Shown: positions 1 through 8,206, counted from the first letter of the stretch. The stretch is DNA of 47,033 nt from Methanomicrobiales archaeon HGW-Methanomicrobiales-2 (GCA_002839645.1 PGYL01000031.1:34641-81673), one strand, 5' to 3'. The notes: generated from the letters alone by a model not told the origin. Translations and numbers: made by a program.

Positions 1-1
1 C

Positions 2-454
2 CGCACCGTTGGCCTGGTCTGCCAGCATGCCGACTACCAGCTCTTCGGGGAGACCATTGCCGAGGAACTTGCCTTTGCCCCCTCAAACCTCGGCACCCCT
101 CCGGTCGTGATAATGCAGCGGATCGAACGCGTGCGAGAAGATCTCGGTATCGGGCATCTGGGGCTCGATGTCTCGCCGCTTGCCCTCTCTGTCGGAGAAA
201 AACAACGTGTCAGCATCGCGTCCGTCCTGACGATGGATACGCCTGTCCTGGCGCTCGACGAGCCGACGCTCGGGCTCGATCCCGCTGCCAAGCAGCGACT
301 GGCCGGGCTTATCGATACACTCTGCGCCCATGGAAAGGCGGTCGTCATCGCGACCCATGATGCAGAGTTCTCCGGTGCAATCGCGGACAGGATTGTCAGG
401 ATCGAGCGCGGACGCGTCGTGGACGATTGCAGAGTACAGGAGGAACAGGCATGA
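2..454 (+). CDS. ECF/cobalt-type ABC transporter ATP-binding protein, 5' end outside window
   Basis: ATPase subunit of an energy-coupling-factor type importer, acting on the cytoplasmic face of the membrane. The frame is open from base 2, so the Walker A region lies outside the window. Visible motifs are the Q-loop (VGLVCQHADYQLF), an ABC signature read as LSVGEKQRV, Walker B plus catalytic Glu (VLALDEPT), a D-loop (GLDP) and the H-loop (ATHD). The internal ATG at 107 is not the true start because the Q-loop lies upstream of it in the same frame. The TGA stop overlaps the ATG of the EcfT gene (ATGA), so the two are translationally coupled. The nearby cobalamin genes suggest cobalt as substrate, but no substrate-specific component is visible. 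The signature has SVGE rather than SGGQ, an accepted but less common variant. Confidence 0.9.
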   Translation, partial: RTVGLVCQHADYQLFGETIAEELAFAPSNLGTPPVVIMQRIERVREDLGIGHLGLDVSPLALSVGEKQRVSIASVLTMDTPVLALDEPTLGLDPAAKQRLAGLIDTLCAHGKAVVIATHDAEFSGAIADRIVRIERGRVVDDCRVQEEQA

Positions 455-1266
455 CCGGGAGAGACGAGCGGCACGGTCGGAGGCATGCTTACCGGGCAGT
501 GGGGTATATCCCGGTAGATTCGTTCCTTCACCGGATGGACCCGAGGACCAAACTCCTGACCGCGCTTGCGATAAGTATCGCCGCGTTTGCCACGACATCG
601 CCGGTTCGCACCACGCTCCTCTTTGCCTTCGTTGTCGGCCTTGCGGCTGCTGCAGGACTTGTGAGACCGCTTTTTCGGGCGCTCTTCCTCCTCCTGCCGC
701 TCCTTTTCTTCATCGTCGCGGTCGATGTCTTCTTTCCCGAGGAGACCTGGGGCTACGTGTATTTTTCGGCCCAGGTGGGCCCGTTCTCGCCGGTGATAAC
801 CTCCGGTGGGCTGCTCTATGCTGCGGCGAAGGGGATCAGGGTTCTTGTCATCGGAGGGATCTCGTTCCTCTTCGTGATGACCACCTCATATACCGATTTC
901 GTCGCCAGCCTTCGTATCAGCCGGTTGCCTCCGACCATCGCTTTCTCCCTTGGGTATGCGCTGAAGTCGATGACAGCCCTCTACGACGATCTCAGAAATA
1001 TCATGGATGCCCAGCGTTCCAGAGGGCTTGAGTTCGACCGGGGGACGTTCATCAAAAACAGGAGAAAGTTAATGGCACTTGGTATACCGATGACGATATC
1101 GATTCTGCACCGGGCCCGAGACGTGACCGAAGCGATGCAGAGCAGGGGATTCGCCTCGACCGCAAGGCCCACCTGCTATCGCCCTCCCCGTCCCGGGAGG
1201 AGCGACCTCCTCCTGCTCGTCGTGCTTGTACTCTCGGTGTCCGGCATCGCAATGGTGCCGGTGTAG
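451..1266 (+). CDS. Energy-coupling factor transporter transmembrane protein (EcfT/CbiQ family)
   Basis: Membrane coupling subunit linking the ATPases of an ECF transporter to a substrate-binding S component. The protein is about 271 residues, with an N-terminal cytoplasmic stretch, hydrophobic segments around residues 35-110 and a C-terminal hydrophobic helix. It carries the two family coupling signatures as SRG triplets (in DAQRSRGLEF and EAMQSRGF). ATG 451 is chosen because it overlaps the upstream stop and has an AGGAGG ribosome-binding site at 438-443; an in-frame ATG at 427 would overlap the ATPase gene for longer. The gene ends 15 bp from a convergent gene. CbiQ (cobalt) or a general EcfT cannot be told apart from this sequence. 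Confidence 0.9.
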   Translation: MTGRDERHGRRHAYRAVGYIPVDSFLHRMDPRTKLLTALAISIAAFATTSPVRTTLLFAFVVGLAAAAGLVRPLFRALFLLLPLLFFIVAVDVFFPEETWGYVYFSAQVGPFSPVITSGGLLYAAAKGIRVLVIGGISFLFVMTTSYTDFVASLRISRLPPTIAFSLGYALKSMTALYDDLRNIMDAQRSRGLEFDRGTFIKNRRKLMALGIPMTISILHRARDVTEAMQSRGFASTARPTCYRPPRPGRSDLLLLVVLVLSVSGIAMVPV

Positions 1267-1281
1267 GGGGGCGGCTCTCGC

Positions 1282-2169
1282 TCACCGGACGGCTTCGGCC
1301 GCCTCTTCCTTCGGCCCGAACTCTTTTTTGATCCCCTCCGCGAACTTCTCGTACCCTATCTCGTCCATCTGGTCGGCGAGAGGCCGGCCGCTCCAGGCGT
1401 TGCGGTAGATCCAGTAGACGATGCGGTCGACAACCTCGACGACCTCCTCCTCGGTCTCGACGGTGACGAGTTCCCTTCCTGCGGCGGGGGAGGCTCCGCG
1501 CCGGCCGCCAATCATGATCTGGTAGTGGTCGTACTCCGTCTTCAGGAGATGATAGGGGCAGGAGTGGACACAAACGCCGCACTGGACGCATTTGCTCTCA
1601 TCAAGAACCGATGCGCCGTTCTTCAACACGATGGCACACTGTTTGCAGTACTCCACGCAGGTGCCGCACCCCGTACAGAGCCCGGGGGTGCGCAGCGGCC
1701 TGATCCTCCCGATGATCCCGATGTCGTTTAAGAGTGGGCTGTTGCACATGTAGGTGCAGCCGGATATGGCGATGCGGAGCCGTATCGGGAGTTCTTTCCC
1801 GAAGACCCGTTCGTCGACCTTCCGTGCGAGGTCGATCGTCTCGCAGTTAGCGTACTTGCACCGCTCTGTCCCCGGGCAGGCCATGATGTTTACTACTTCG
1901 TTATACTCTGCCCCGATGGGCGTCCCGTTTTTATCGAGGGCTTTCACGATCTTCTTGAGGTTCTCGGGGTTCACGTGCGGGATCTCCACCGTCTGGCGCA
2001 TGGTGAGGTGGAGCGAGCCGTCCCCGTACTTTTCGCTGATCCTGGCGAGTTGCTTGACCTGCGCTGCAGAGAGTACTCCTGCCGGAACCCTCAGCCGTAT
2101 CGTCGCGTAGTCTGCGTTCCGCTCGGTGATGATCCCTCCCCGGGAGTGGAGGGTATAGTCTTGCTTCAT
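1282..2169 (-). CDS. Dissimilatory sulfite-reductase-like protein (siroheme/4Fe-4S plus ferredoxin domain)
   Basis: About 295 residues. An N-terminal nitrite/sulfite reductase half-domain is followed by the coupled siroheme-[4Fe-4S] motif, seen as CPGTERC (C-x5-C) and later CTYMC (C-x3-C). A two-cluster ferredoxin insert comes next (CTGCGTCVEYC and CVQCGVCVHSCP). This matches the small Dsr-like proteins known in methanogens, whose physiological role is unsettled; sulfite or nitrite reduction, or a role in tetrapyrrole chemistry, are possible. ATG 2169 (MKQDYTL) is chosen because homologues begin at this region; the 40 residues upstream in frame are low-complexity and run into cobS. It lies 37 bp downstream of cobS on the same strand, so it may be co-transcribed with the cobalamin genes. 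Confidence 0.85.
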   Translation of the reverse strand: MKQDYTLHSRGGIITERNADYATIRLRVPAGVLSAAQVKQLARISEKYGDGSLHLTMRQTVEIPHVNPENLKKIVKALDKNGTPIGAEYNEVVNIMACPGTERCKYANCETIDLARKVDERVFGKELPIRLRIAISGCTYMCNSPLLNDIGIIGRIRPLRTPGLCTGCGTCVEYCKQCAIVLKNGASVLDESKCVQCGVCVHSCPYHLLKTEYDHYQIMIGGRRGASPAAGRELVTVETEEEVVEVVDRIVYWIYRNAWSGRPLADQMDEIGYEKFAEGIKKEFGPKEEAAEAVR

Positions 2170-2206
2170 TCTACAGTAGTAGCGGCCGCCGTGATGAAAA
2201 AGGTGA

Positions 2207-2917
2207 TTACAGGAGGGCAAGGAGGAGGATGATCCCCGCCCGGGTGATCTCGTTTGTGGCGCCGACAACGTCGCCGTTGACGCCGCCAAAAAGCCGCCGG
2301 GAGAGAAGCATCATCAGTGCGACGATACCAAATGTGACCGCGAGGGCGAGCGCGATACTCGCCCGGGGTACCGGCAGCAGGAAGAGGGGCAGCGCAAGCA
2401 GGGTGGCCGGGACGAGGAACCAGGGTTTTGCAAACCCATGAAGGTAGGAGTGGATCCCCTCCCGGAACGGCACGCCGAGCGTGGTGAGGCAGGACATCGC
2501 GACTTTTGCCGAGACCTCGGCGATGAGGATGGCCGCCGGGAGGTATGCAACGCTCTGGAGTCCGGCAAACGCAAGGAGCGTGACGACGATCCCTGCCGCG
2601 ACAGCCCCGGCCCCGGTGGTCCGGTCGGTCATGGCCGCAATCCTCTTCTCCCGGCTCCCGTGGGCCATGAGCCCGTCGCCGAAGTCCAGCAGGCCGTCGA
2701 AGTGATTGCATCCGGAGAGAAGGAGCACCAGGGCGAGGGCGACGGCCGCGCCCACCACCGGGGATGCTATCCAGCAGGCGATACCGGCCGCTATCCCGCC
2801 GATGACGTATCCGGCGAGCGGGTAGAGGTAGGAGCGGCGGGCGAAGTGCTCGAAGTCGACGGGTCTCCCGAGAGGGAGCGGGGTGCAGAACTGCAGGAGG
2901 GCAATGACGGACTTCAC
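2207..2917 (-). CDS. cobS: Adenosylcobinamide-GDP ribazoletransferase
   Basis: Cobalamin synthase, the integral membrane enzyme that joins adenosylcobinamide-GDP to alpha-ribazole (or its phosphate) to make the complete B12 cofactor. It is 236 residues with a hydrophobic multi-helix profile and the acidic signature near residues 68-80 (GCNHFDGLLDFGDGLMA), followed by MTDRTTGAGA, where the family has its conserved Asp/Gly segment. The start is GTG at 2917, which overlaps the cobZ stop as GTGA, so translation is coupled to cobZ. cobT diverges upstream. Methanogens need B12 for methyl transfer, so this is a housekeeping locus. Confidence 0.93.
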   Translation of the reverse strand: MKSVIALLQFCTPLPLGRPVDFEHFARRSYLYPLAGYVIGGIAAGIACWIASPVVGAAVALALVLLLSGCNHFDGLLDFGDGLMAHGSREKRIAAMTDRTTGAGAVAAGIVVTLLAFAGLQSVAYLPAAILIAEVSAKVAMSCLTTLGVPFREGIHSYLHGFAKPWFLVPATLLALPLFLLPVPRASIALALAVTFGIVALMMLLSRRLFGGVNGDVVGATNEITRAGIILLLALL

Positions 2918-3357
2918 ATCGATCCCATCGACTCGCTGTAGAGGCGTGACGTGCAGCCCGCGATCAGCCCGGCGACGGCATCGTCGAGGAACGGCCCGAG
3001 TTTACTCAAGATCCCGGGTTTCTTCTGGTCGTAGCGGGTGAACTCGAACCGCGCATAGGTCCCCCCGATCACCTCGGCGATGGCCATCCCGATGATCTCG
3101 TCGGAGAGGAGGAAGACCGGGTCGTCTGCGATCTCGGAGTTCTTCCGCTTCCAGTAGAGTTCGTCCTCAAGCAGGATGGCGCCGAGGAGGAGCGACGATA
3201 TGTTGGGATCGAGAAAGGCCTTCCCGATCTTCTCATCCAGCAGCTTTGCAGCCTCTTCTGCTCCGATCCCGTGGGTGATGTAGAGTTCCATCGCGGAGGC
3301 GACGATATCTTTTCTTGTGATACCCTTCTCTTCCAGCCTGCGCTCTATCTCGAACAT
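2914..3357 (-). CDS. cobZ: Alpha-ribazole-phosphate phosphatase, archaeal CobZ (PgpA-like family)
   Basis: A 147-residue soluble protein of the phosphatidylglycerophosphatase A/CobZ family. In archaea CobZ removes the phosphate from alpha-ribazole 5'-phosphate or adenosylcobalamin 5'-phosphate and replaces the unrelated bacterial CobC. The family pattern is visible: the ITRKDIVASAMELY start, a central LLLGAILLEDELYW segment, and a C-terminal LGPFLDDAVAGLIAGC stretch resembling the PgpA acidic motif. Overlap with cobS (GTGA) and divergence from cobT support the B12 assignment over phospholipid metabolism. A lipid phosphatase role cannot be excluded from sequence alone. Confidence 0.8.
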   Translation of the reverse strand: MFEIERRLEEKGITRKDIVASAMELYITHGIGAEEAAKLLDEKIGKAFLDPNISSLLLGAILLEDELYWKRKNSEIADDPVFLLSDEIIGMAIAEVIGGTYARFEFTRYDQKKPGILSKLGPFLDDAVAGLIAGCTSRLYSESMGSM

Positions 3358-3572
3358 TGTTCAAGTATTGAAAGCGGAGGTATTTTGGCGTTTGGGTTTA
3401 ACGACTGTCCGCAGGACAGGAGTTCGAGAAAACCCGAAGGGTTTTCGATGACGACGCTCCGGCATACCCGGCAACTGCGCCCCCCTCCTCGCTCACACCC
3501 GACACCCGCATCCCGTCCCACGAAACCCCCGACAGCAATCTCTTCTATCCTGCGGCACCTACCCTGTACCTG
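3358..3572. repeat. Divergent cobZ-cobT intergenic region with two short hairpins
   Basis: This 215 bp region separates cobZ (left) and cobT (right) and must hold both promoters. Two adjacent perfect hairpins are present: CTGTCC-GCA-GGACAG at 3405-3419 and GAAAACCC-GAA-GGGTTTTC at 3428-3446. The first hairpin runs directly into GGAGTTCGAG. The same hairpin-then-GGAGTTYGAG arrangement occurs inverted at about 9932-9960, and similar core words occur near 36986 and 37033, so this looks like a short dispersed palindromic motif rather than a cob-specific operator. A cobalamin riboswitch box was not recognised. Confidence 0.5.
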
Positions 3573-4589
3573 ATGTCTCACCCATTCCTCTCAGAAGATC
3601 CAGGGTTCCGGCCACAGCGCCCGATGATGGCGCTTATCCTCGGCAACACCATGCTCTCCACCGTCCCCGGCATATCGGGCGCCGGGCCGACACCGGAAAA
3701 GACCCTGCTCACGCCGGTCCTGGACGCGGAACTCGTCACGACCGGCGCTATCACGAGCGTCCCGGCCCGGCCGAACACGCCTACCGGGTGCCCGACACCG
3801 GCGACCATCACTCGGTCCATGATAGAGTTGACCGGGCTTGCCCCCGTCCTCATCAACGCGGGGCTCGCCCATGCCCCCACCGTCCCCTGCCTGGACGTCT
3901 ACGGAAGCCCCGGGGGCGATCCCCGGAAGGAGGACGCGGTGCCGCATGCCGCTCTCCTCTTTGAGCGGGGCGAGATGGTCGGCCGGCTTCTCTCGCAGTA
4001 CAGCGACTTTTTGATGCTCGGGGAGTGCGTCCCCGGCGGGACGACCACTGCCCTCTGCGTCCTCCGGGCGCTTGGCTACGACGCCTCGGTCAGCAGTGCC
4101 TTTGCCGAGAACCCCATCGGGCTGAAAGACGCCGTTTGCAGGGAGGTGCTTGCCCGGATAGATGAGGCGGGCGCGAGAGGGCCCCTTGAGATCCTCCGGG
4201 CCGCGGGCGATCCCATGATGCCGGTGGCGGCAGGGATCGCGAGCGCGTATACCGGCGACATCCTCTTCGCCGGCGGGACCCAGATGCTCGCCGTCGCGGC
4301 TACCTTAAAGGTGCTCGGGAGGCGGGTGCCGCACCTGGCGACGACGGTCTACGTCAGGGACGACCCCTCCGCCGGGTTCGTCCGCTCGGTCGCCGATGTC
4401 GGCACCACCGCGTACTTCGTCGACCCGAACTTCGCCGGTATCGGGCACGTCGGGCTCGCCCGCTACTGCATCGGCGAGGTCAAGGAAGGGATGGGTGCCG
4501 GCGGGGCCCTGACGCTCGCCTACCTGATGGGCCACGATCCCGAGGAGATTACCCGGAAAGTCTTTGATTTCGTCACAAAGTATGCTTGA
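3573..4589 (+). CDS. cobT: Nicotinate-nucleotide-dimethylbenzimidazole phosphoribosyltransferase family protein (archaeal CobT)
   Basis: Makes alpha-ribazole phosphate, or the equivalent nucleotide of another lower-ligand base, by phosphoribosyl transfer from nicotinate mononucleotide. This supplies the nucleotide loop joined by CobS. It is 338 residues, as in the archaeal subfamily, with glycine-rich segments GAGPTPEKT, GECVPGGTTTALCVL and AGIASAYTGDILFAGGTQM typical of the family. The start at ATG 3573 is the first in a frame that matches family length. It diverges from cobZ-cobS. Which base is activated cannot be read from the sequence. Confidence 0.92.
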   Translation: MSHPFLSEDPGFRPQRPMMALILGNTMLSTVPGISGAGPTPEKTLLTPVLDAELVTTGAITSVPARPNTPTGCPTPATITRSMIELTGLAPVLINAGLAHAPTVPCLDVYGSPGGDPRKEDAVPHAALLFERGEMVGRLLSQYSDFLMLGECVPGGTTTALCVLRALGYDASVSSAFAENPIGLKDAVCREVLARIDEAGARGPLEILRAAGDPMMPVAAGIASAYTGDILFAGGTQMLAVAATLKVLGRRVPHLATTVYVRDDPSAGFVRSVADVGTTAYFVDPNFAGIGHVGLARYCIGEVKEGMGAGGALTLAYLMGHDPEEITRKVFDFVTKYA

Positions 4590-4626
4590 GGGAAGGACTA
4601 TACCTTTTTACATCGACCTATAAGCA

Positions 4627-5181
4627 ATGCTTCCACTCTATGTGGTCAACAATCACGGGCAGTTCAACCACCTGATCCTCAGGACGCTCCGTGATATGGA
4701 CCTCGAGACCACGATGATCTCCAATGAGACGCCGCCGGCCGAGGTCGCCCGGGGCTGCCGCGGCATCATCCTCGGCGGCGGCCCGACCCTGGACCGCATC
4801 GGGGTCGCTCCCGCGTACCTCGACCTCGGCCTCCCGGTCCTCGGGATCTGTCTTGGTCTGCACATCATGGCGACGGCCCGGGGGGGCGCAGTCCGCCAGG
4901 GAGCGAGTGGGGGATTCGGTGCGGTCGAGGTGGATATCCTCGAACAGAGTAGCCTCCTCCAGGGCTACCCGAACAGGATCAATGTATGGGCGTCTCATGC
5001 GGATGAGGTCTCGGTGGTTCCGGAAGGATTTGTCCGGCTTGCGGAGTCGGTCATCTGCGGTGTGGAGGCGATGGCATCTCCCGATGAGCGCCTCTATGGT
5101 GTCCAGTGGCACCCGGAGGTCAGCCACACCGTCAACGGGCGGCTTCTCTTCGAGAATTTTGACCGGATATGCCTGGAGTAG
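4627..5181 (+). CDS. guaAA: GMP synthase glutamine amidotransferase subunit A
   Basis: Class I glutamine amidotransferase that supplies ammonia to a separate GuaA synthetase subunit for GMP formation; archaea commonly split this enzyme. It is 184 residues. The catalytic triad is visible: Cys in GICLG (about residue 79), and His and Glu in the terminal WHPEV segment (about residues 163-165). The oxyanion region ILGGGPTL is also present. A T-rich TATA-like stretch (cctttttacat) lies about 25-30 bp upstream, so the transcript leader is short. Its 3' end overlaps the YkgJ-type gene by 13 bp. The synthetase subunit is not in the window. Confidence 0.93.
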   Translation: MLPLYVVNNHGQFNHLILRTLRDMDLETTMISNETPPAEVARGCRGIILGGGPTLDRIGVAPAYLDLGLPVLGICLGLHIMATARGGAVRQGASGGFGAVEVDILEQSSLLQGYPNRINVWASHADEVSVVPEGFVRLAESVICGVEAMASPDERLYGVQWHPEVSHTVNGRLLFENFDRICLE

Positions 5182-5711
5182 ATGATGTTGCGAACCGGGT
5201 CGGGTCCTTCGGGTTCCATTGCCGGGAGTGCGGTGCCTGCTGCCGGCGGGTCGCGGAGGACTCGAACCTCGTGCTGGTGAGCCCTGCTGAGGTTCGGGCA
5301 ATCATGGCGTCGACCGGCATGGCCTGGGACGAGGTCGCCGGGCCCTATCCCGACTTCATCGATGCCGGGAACGGCGGGGGGTACACCCTTGCCTGGTGCA
5401 TCAGGCGAACGGCTGATGCCTGTATCTTTCTCCGGGACGGGCGGTGTTCGGTCTATGCCCATCGCCCCTGGATCTGCCGGACCTACCCGTTTATGCTGGT
5501 GGACGACGACCTGCTGGTCTCGGAATGCCCCGGCCTCGGCACACCTCTCTCTCCCGGCGACGCGCACGATGCAGCGGTAGACCTCTGCAGGCGGCAGGCA
5601 GCCGAAGCGGCAGAGGAGGCCGGTCTCCGTGCTGTCTACCGCGAGGCGACGGTGCCGCCGGGGAAGCGCGCCGTGATCGACAGTGAAGGTGTAAAGGTGC
5701 TCAATGGCTGA
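5169..5711 (+). CDS. YkgJ-family Cys-cluster (putative Zn/Fe-binding) protein
   Basis: A 180-residue soluble protein with the family metal-binding pattern: an N-terminal CRECGACC cluster (about residues 18-25), a central Cys in the LAWCIRR segment, and RCSVYAHRPWICRTYPF (about residues 92-109). Such proteins are thought to chelate zinc or iron-sulfur species; their substrate is generally unknown. It overlaps guaAA by 13 bp and the TraB-family gene by 8 bp, so the three genes form one transcriptional unit. The overlap does not itself show a functional link with GMP synthesis. Confidence 0.85.
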   Translation: MPGVDDVANRVGSFGFHCRECGACCRRVAEDSNLVLVSPAEVRAIMASTGMAWDEVAGPYPDFIDAGNGGGYTLAWCIRRTADACIFLRDGRCSVYAHRPWICRTYPFMLVDDDLLVSECPGLGTPLSPGDAHDAAVDLCRRQAAEAAEEAGLRAVYREATVPPGKRAVIDSEGVKVLNG

Positions 5712-6900
5712 GATCTGTCTCGTCGGGACGGCCCATGTCTCGCAGAAGAGTGTTGACGAAGTCCGTTCCGCGATCGAGGAGTTCCAGCCCGACATCGTCG
5801 GCGTCGAGCTTGACCGGGGCCGGTTCATATCGCTCACGCAGGAGGTGGCCGAGCCCTCGGTCACGGATATCCTGAAAGGCGGGAACTTCGGCAGGCTCCT
5901 CGTCCAGTGGGTGCTCACCTACATCCAGCAGCGGATCGGCGCCGAGACCGGTGTGAAACCCGGTGCCGAGATGCTGGTCGCCATCGAGGAGGCTGAGGCG
6001 CACCAGAAACCCGTGGCGCTCATCGACCGGGATATCCGGATCACGCTTGCCCGGTTCTGGGGCATGATGGGAATCTGGGAGAAGATCAAGCTCCTCGGGG
6101 CCCTGATGTACTCCATGGTGAGTGTCGAGGGCCAGAAGATCGATGTAGACGAGTTCACGAATCAGGACGTGGTGAGTGCCGCGATGGAGGAGTTCCGGAA
6201 GTTCTCTCCCCGGGGTGCTCAGGCCCTGATCGATGAGCGGGATGCGTATCTTGCTCATCAGATCCTGATGCTCGGGGGCCGGTATGAGCGGGTGCTGGCG
6301 GTCGTCGGTGCCGGACATATCCGGGGGGTGCAGCGTTACCTTGATGCGCCGGAGACGCTGCCGCCGCTTCCGGGCCTGACTGCCGAGGTGAAGGGCCTGC
6401 CGTGGGCAAAGATCATCGGGGTGGGTGTCACCGTCTTCTTCCTTCTTCTGATAGCCGCGATAGCCTTCTCTGGTGTGGGGTTGGAAGTTCTGTTGACCGC
6501 CCTTCTCTACTGGATACTGATCACGGGCTCTTTAAGCGCCGTATTCACGCTGCTCGCCGGCGGGCATCCCCTCTCGGCTGCTACGGCGTTCGCCGTCTCC
6601 TGGATGACGTCGCTCCACCCGCTGCTTGCGGCGGGATGGTTTGCCGCCATCGTTGAAGCGAAGATACGGAGACCTACTGCCGGGGAGTTACGGCAGATCA
6701 TCGCTGCCGAGACCTTCTCGGAGATGCGGAAGATCCCGCTCTTCCGGGTGGTGCTGGTCGCCGCTCTCGCAAACGTCGGGTGCACGCTCGGGGTCATCGT
6801 ATACTTCATGTTCATCTTTCCGATCCTCGGGATCGACCCGAAGTTGATCGTTATCGACGGCTTCTCGAATATGTGGCAGATGATAATGGGTCTCTTCTAG
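5704..6900 (+). CDS. TraB/PrgY-family membrane protein
   Basis: A 398-residue protein. An N-terminal TraB domain (about residues 1-225) has the conserved GTAHVS start, VELDRGR, and a GAGHIRGV motif near residue 200. Four or more hydrophobic helices follow in the C-terminal 170 residues (segments starting KIIGVGVTVFFLLL, LLTALLYWILITG, HPLLAAGWFAAIV and VVLVAALANVGCTLGVIVYFMF). Relatives include pheromone-shutdown proteins of enterococci and eukaryotic mitochondrial TraB proteins; in archaea the role is unknown and a membrane-bound metalloprotease has been suggested for the fold. It is last in the guaAA-ykgJ-traB overlap group. A GC hairpin-like stretch after the stop may end transcription. 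Confidence 0.87.
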   Translation: MAEICLVGTAHVSQKSVDEVRSAIEEFQPDIVGVELDRGRFISLTQEVAEPSVTDILKGGNFGRLLVQWVLTYIQQRIGAETGVKPGAEMLVAIEEAEAHQKPVALIDRDIRITLARFWGMMGIWEKIKLLGALMYSMVSVEGQKIDVDEFTNQDVVSAAMEEFRKFSPRGAQALIDERDAYLAHQILMLGGRYERVLAVVGAGHIRGVQRYLDAPETLPPLPGLTAEVKGLPWAKIIGVGVTVFFLLLIAAIAFSGVGLEVLLTALLYWILITGSLSAVFTLLAGGHPLSAATAFAVSWMTSLHPLLAAGWFAAIVEAKIRRPTAGELRQIIAAETFSEMRKIPLFRVVLVAALANVGCTLGVIVYFMFIFPILGIDPKLIVIDGFSNMWQMIMGLF

Positions 6901-6975
6901 GCCCGCTCCCCGAAGGGGGCATCCCCATCTCCGTTTCCCCAAGGTATTTAGGCCTGGAGTGCCCACCATCGTTGC

Positions 6976-7506
6976 ATGAGTCCGATTGGCGGAACGGTTA
7001 ATCTTGGTGTCACCGTGATAAGGAGCAGGCACAGCGTGCGGAAGTACAAGGACAACCCTATCGAGGAGAAGACCATCAAGGATGCTCTCGACTGCGCACG
7101 TCTTGCCCCTACTGCCAGGAACGAGCAGCCCTGGCTTTTTGGGACCGTCCAGAACCGTGATATGCTGCGGGCGATTGCGGATCTGACCGATCACGCCGGG
7201 TTCATTGCCGATGCGCCCATCTGCTTTGTTGTCTTCGGGAAGAGAGATGCGAAGTACTACCTCGAAGACTGCTGTGCGGCGACGATGCAGCTCCTCCTCG
7301 CGCTCCAGGCATGGGGGGTCGGGTCCTGCTGGGTTGCGGGAGAGAAGAAGGACTACGCCGAAGATGTCCGGAAACTCCTCAACGTCCCGGAGGAGTACAC
7401 GCTTGTATCCCTCGTGCCTGCGGGGTACCCTGAGGAGATCCTGATCGCAGATAAGAAACTCCTCGATGAGGTCACGTTCTTCGAGCGCTACGAGGAAGAA
7501 AAATAA
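6976..7506 (+). CDS. Nitroreductase-family FMN oxidoreductase
   Basis: A 176-residue flavoprotein of the nitroreductase superfamily. The N-terminal SRHSVRKYKDNPI motif binds the FMN phosphate, APTARNEQPW is the usual second FMN loop, and the WGVGSCW segment precedes the C-terminal loop LVPAGYPEE. The family reduces nitro compounds, quinones or flavins with NAD(P)H; the substrate here is unknown. A TATA-like GTATTTAGG lies about 27 bp before the ATG with no clear ribosome-binding site, which suggests a leaderless or nearly leaderless mRNA. Confidence 0.88.
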   Translation: MSPIGGTVNLGVTVIRSRHSVRKYKDNPIEEKTIKDALDCARLAPTARNEQPWLFGTVQNRDMLRAIADLTDHAGFIADAPICFVVFGKRDAKYYLEDCCAATMQLLLALQAWGVGSCWVAGEKKDYAEDVRKLLNVPEEYTLVSLVPAGYPEEILIADKKLLDEVTFFERYEEEK

Positions 7507-7526
7507 GCCGTATAACCCGAATTATC

Positions 7527-7562
7527 TTTTTTACCCCGCTTCAGGTGCCCCGGCGACACCTG
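7527..7562 (+). terminator. T-run and hairpin between convergent genes
   Basis: TTTTTT at 7527-7532 lies just after the nitroreductase stop and fits an archaeal T-rich terminator. A perfect hairpin CAGGTG-9nt-CACCTG follows at 7542-7562, immediately before the end of the convergent DUF2115 gene, and could serve either strand. Confidence 0.5.
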
Positions 7563-7567
7563 TACGC

Positions 7568-8188
7568 TCACTCGTCGCTCTGCTTGGCCGGGCAGTAGGG
7601 GCAGAGGGCGTTCTCGACGTCGTCGGCCTTCTCCCGGATGGGGCAGAGGTAATCGTCGCCCCTGATTTCGACCTCGAGCCCGCCGGGGAACGGCGTGCCC
7701 ACCGGGTGACCTGGGAGCCCGAGGACGAACATGTTGAAGGCGGCAAGGAGGAAGTAAAGCAGGTCCAGGGGCCGTTTCTCCTCTTCTTGTCCGGTGCACG
7801 TCCTCTCGACCATCTCGCAGAAATCCTGGAACTCCGTAGTAAGCGGCTCATTCTGTATGTCCAGGTCGCCTCGGCGGACACTGGAGATGAGGGTGTGATG
7901 CGTCTCAAAGATCATCTCCATCATCCGGGGATAGAGACGCCGCCGGTAACCGGCGGGGACGGACCTGAGGTCCTGCTCCACCCTCCCCCGCATCGCCTGG
8001 AGATCGATGAGCGAGTAGCCTGAGACCTCCCGGTAGAGGACCTCCGCGAGGTCTGCCCGGGTCTTTGCCGACCGCAGGCGGGCGCAGGCCTGCTGGATGC
8101 CTTCAGGGTCCCGGATCGTGTTCATCGTATCACGCAGGTGATCTTTGACCGTGAATGGTATCAGTCCTTCCTCCTCGTGTTGCCGCAT
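7568..8188 (-). CDS. DUF2115 family protein (methanogen-specific)
   Basis: A 206-residue protein resembling the DUF2115/UPF0305 family found in methanogens. It is mostly helical and charged, with a central YRREL-type region (RRRLYPRMMEMIFE), a C-terminal GLPGHPVGTPFPGG segment and a terminal CPIR...CPYCPAKQ Cys pattern that could bind a metal. No function is known. It diverges from amt across an 82 bp region with a shared AT-rich promoter. The start at 8188 (MRQHEEEG) lies right beside that TATA region, so the mRNA may have almost no leader; a downstream Met is also possible. Confidence 0.75.
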   Translation of the reverse strand: MRQHEEEGLIPFTVKDHLRDTMNTIRDPEGIQQACARLRSAKTRADLAEVLYREVSGYSLIDLQAMRGRVEQDLRSVPAGYRRRLYPRMMEMIFETHHTLISSVRRGDLDIQNEPLTTEFQDFCEMVERTCTGQEEEKRPLDLLYFLLAAFNMFVLGLPGHPVGTPFPGGLEVEIRGDDYLCPIREKADDVENALCPYCPAKQSDE

Positions 8189-8206
8189 TAGATATATTTA
8201 TATCTG
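8189..8206. promoter_or_regulatory. Palindromic TATA region between DUF2115 gene and amt
   Basis: AGATATATTTATATCT contains arms AGATATA and TATATCT separated by TT. It can act as a TATA box in either direction. For amt it lies about 70 bp before the start codon, giving an expected leader of about 45 nt. Confidence 0.6.
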
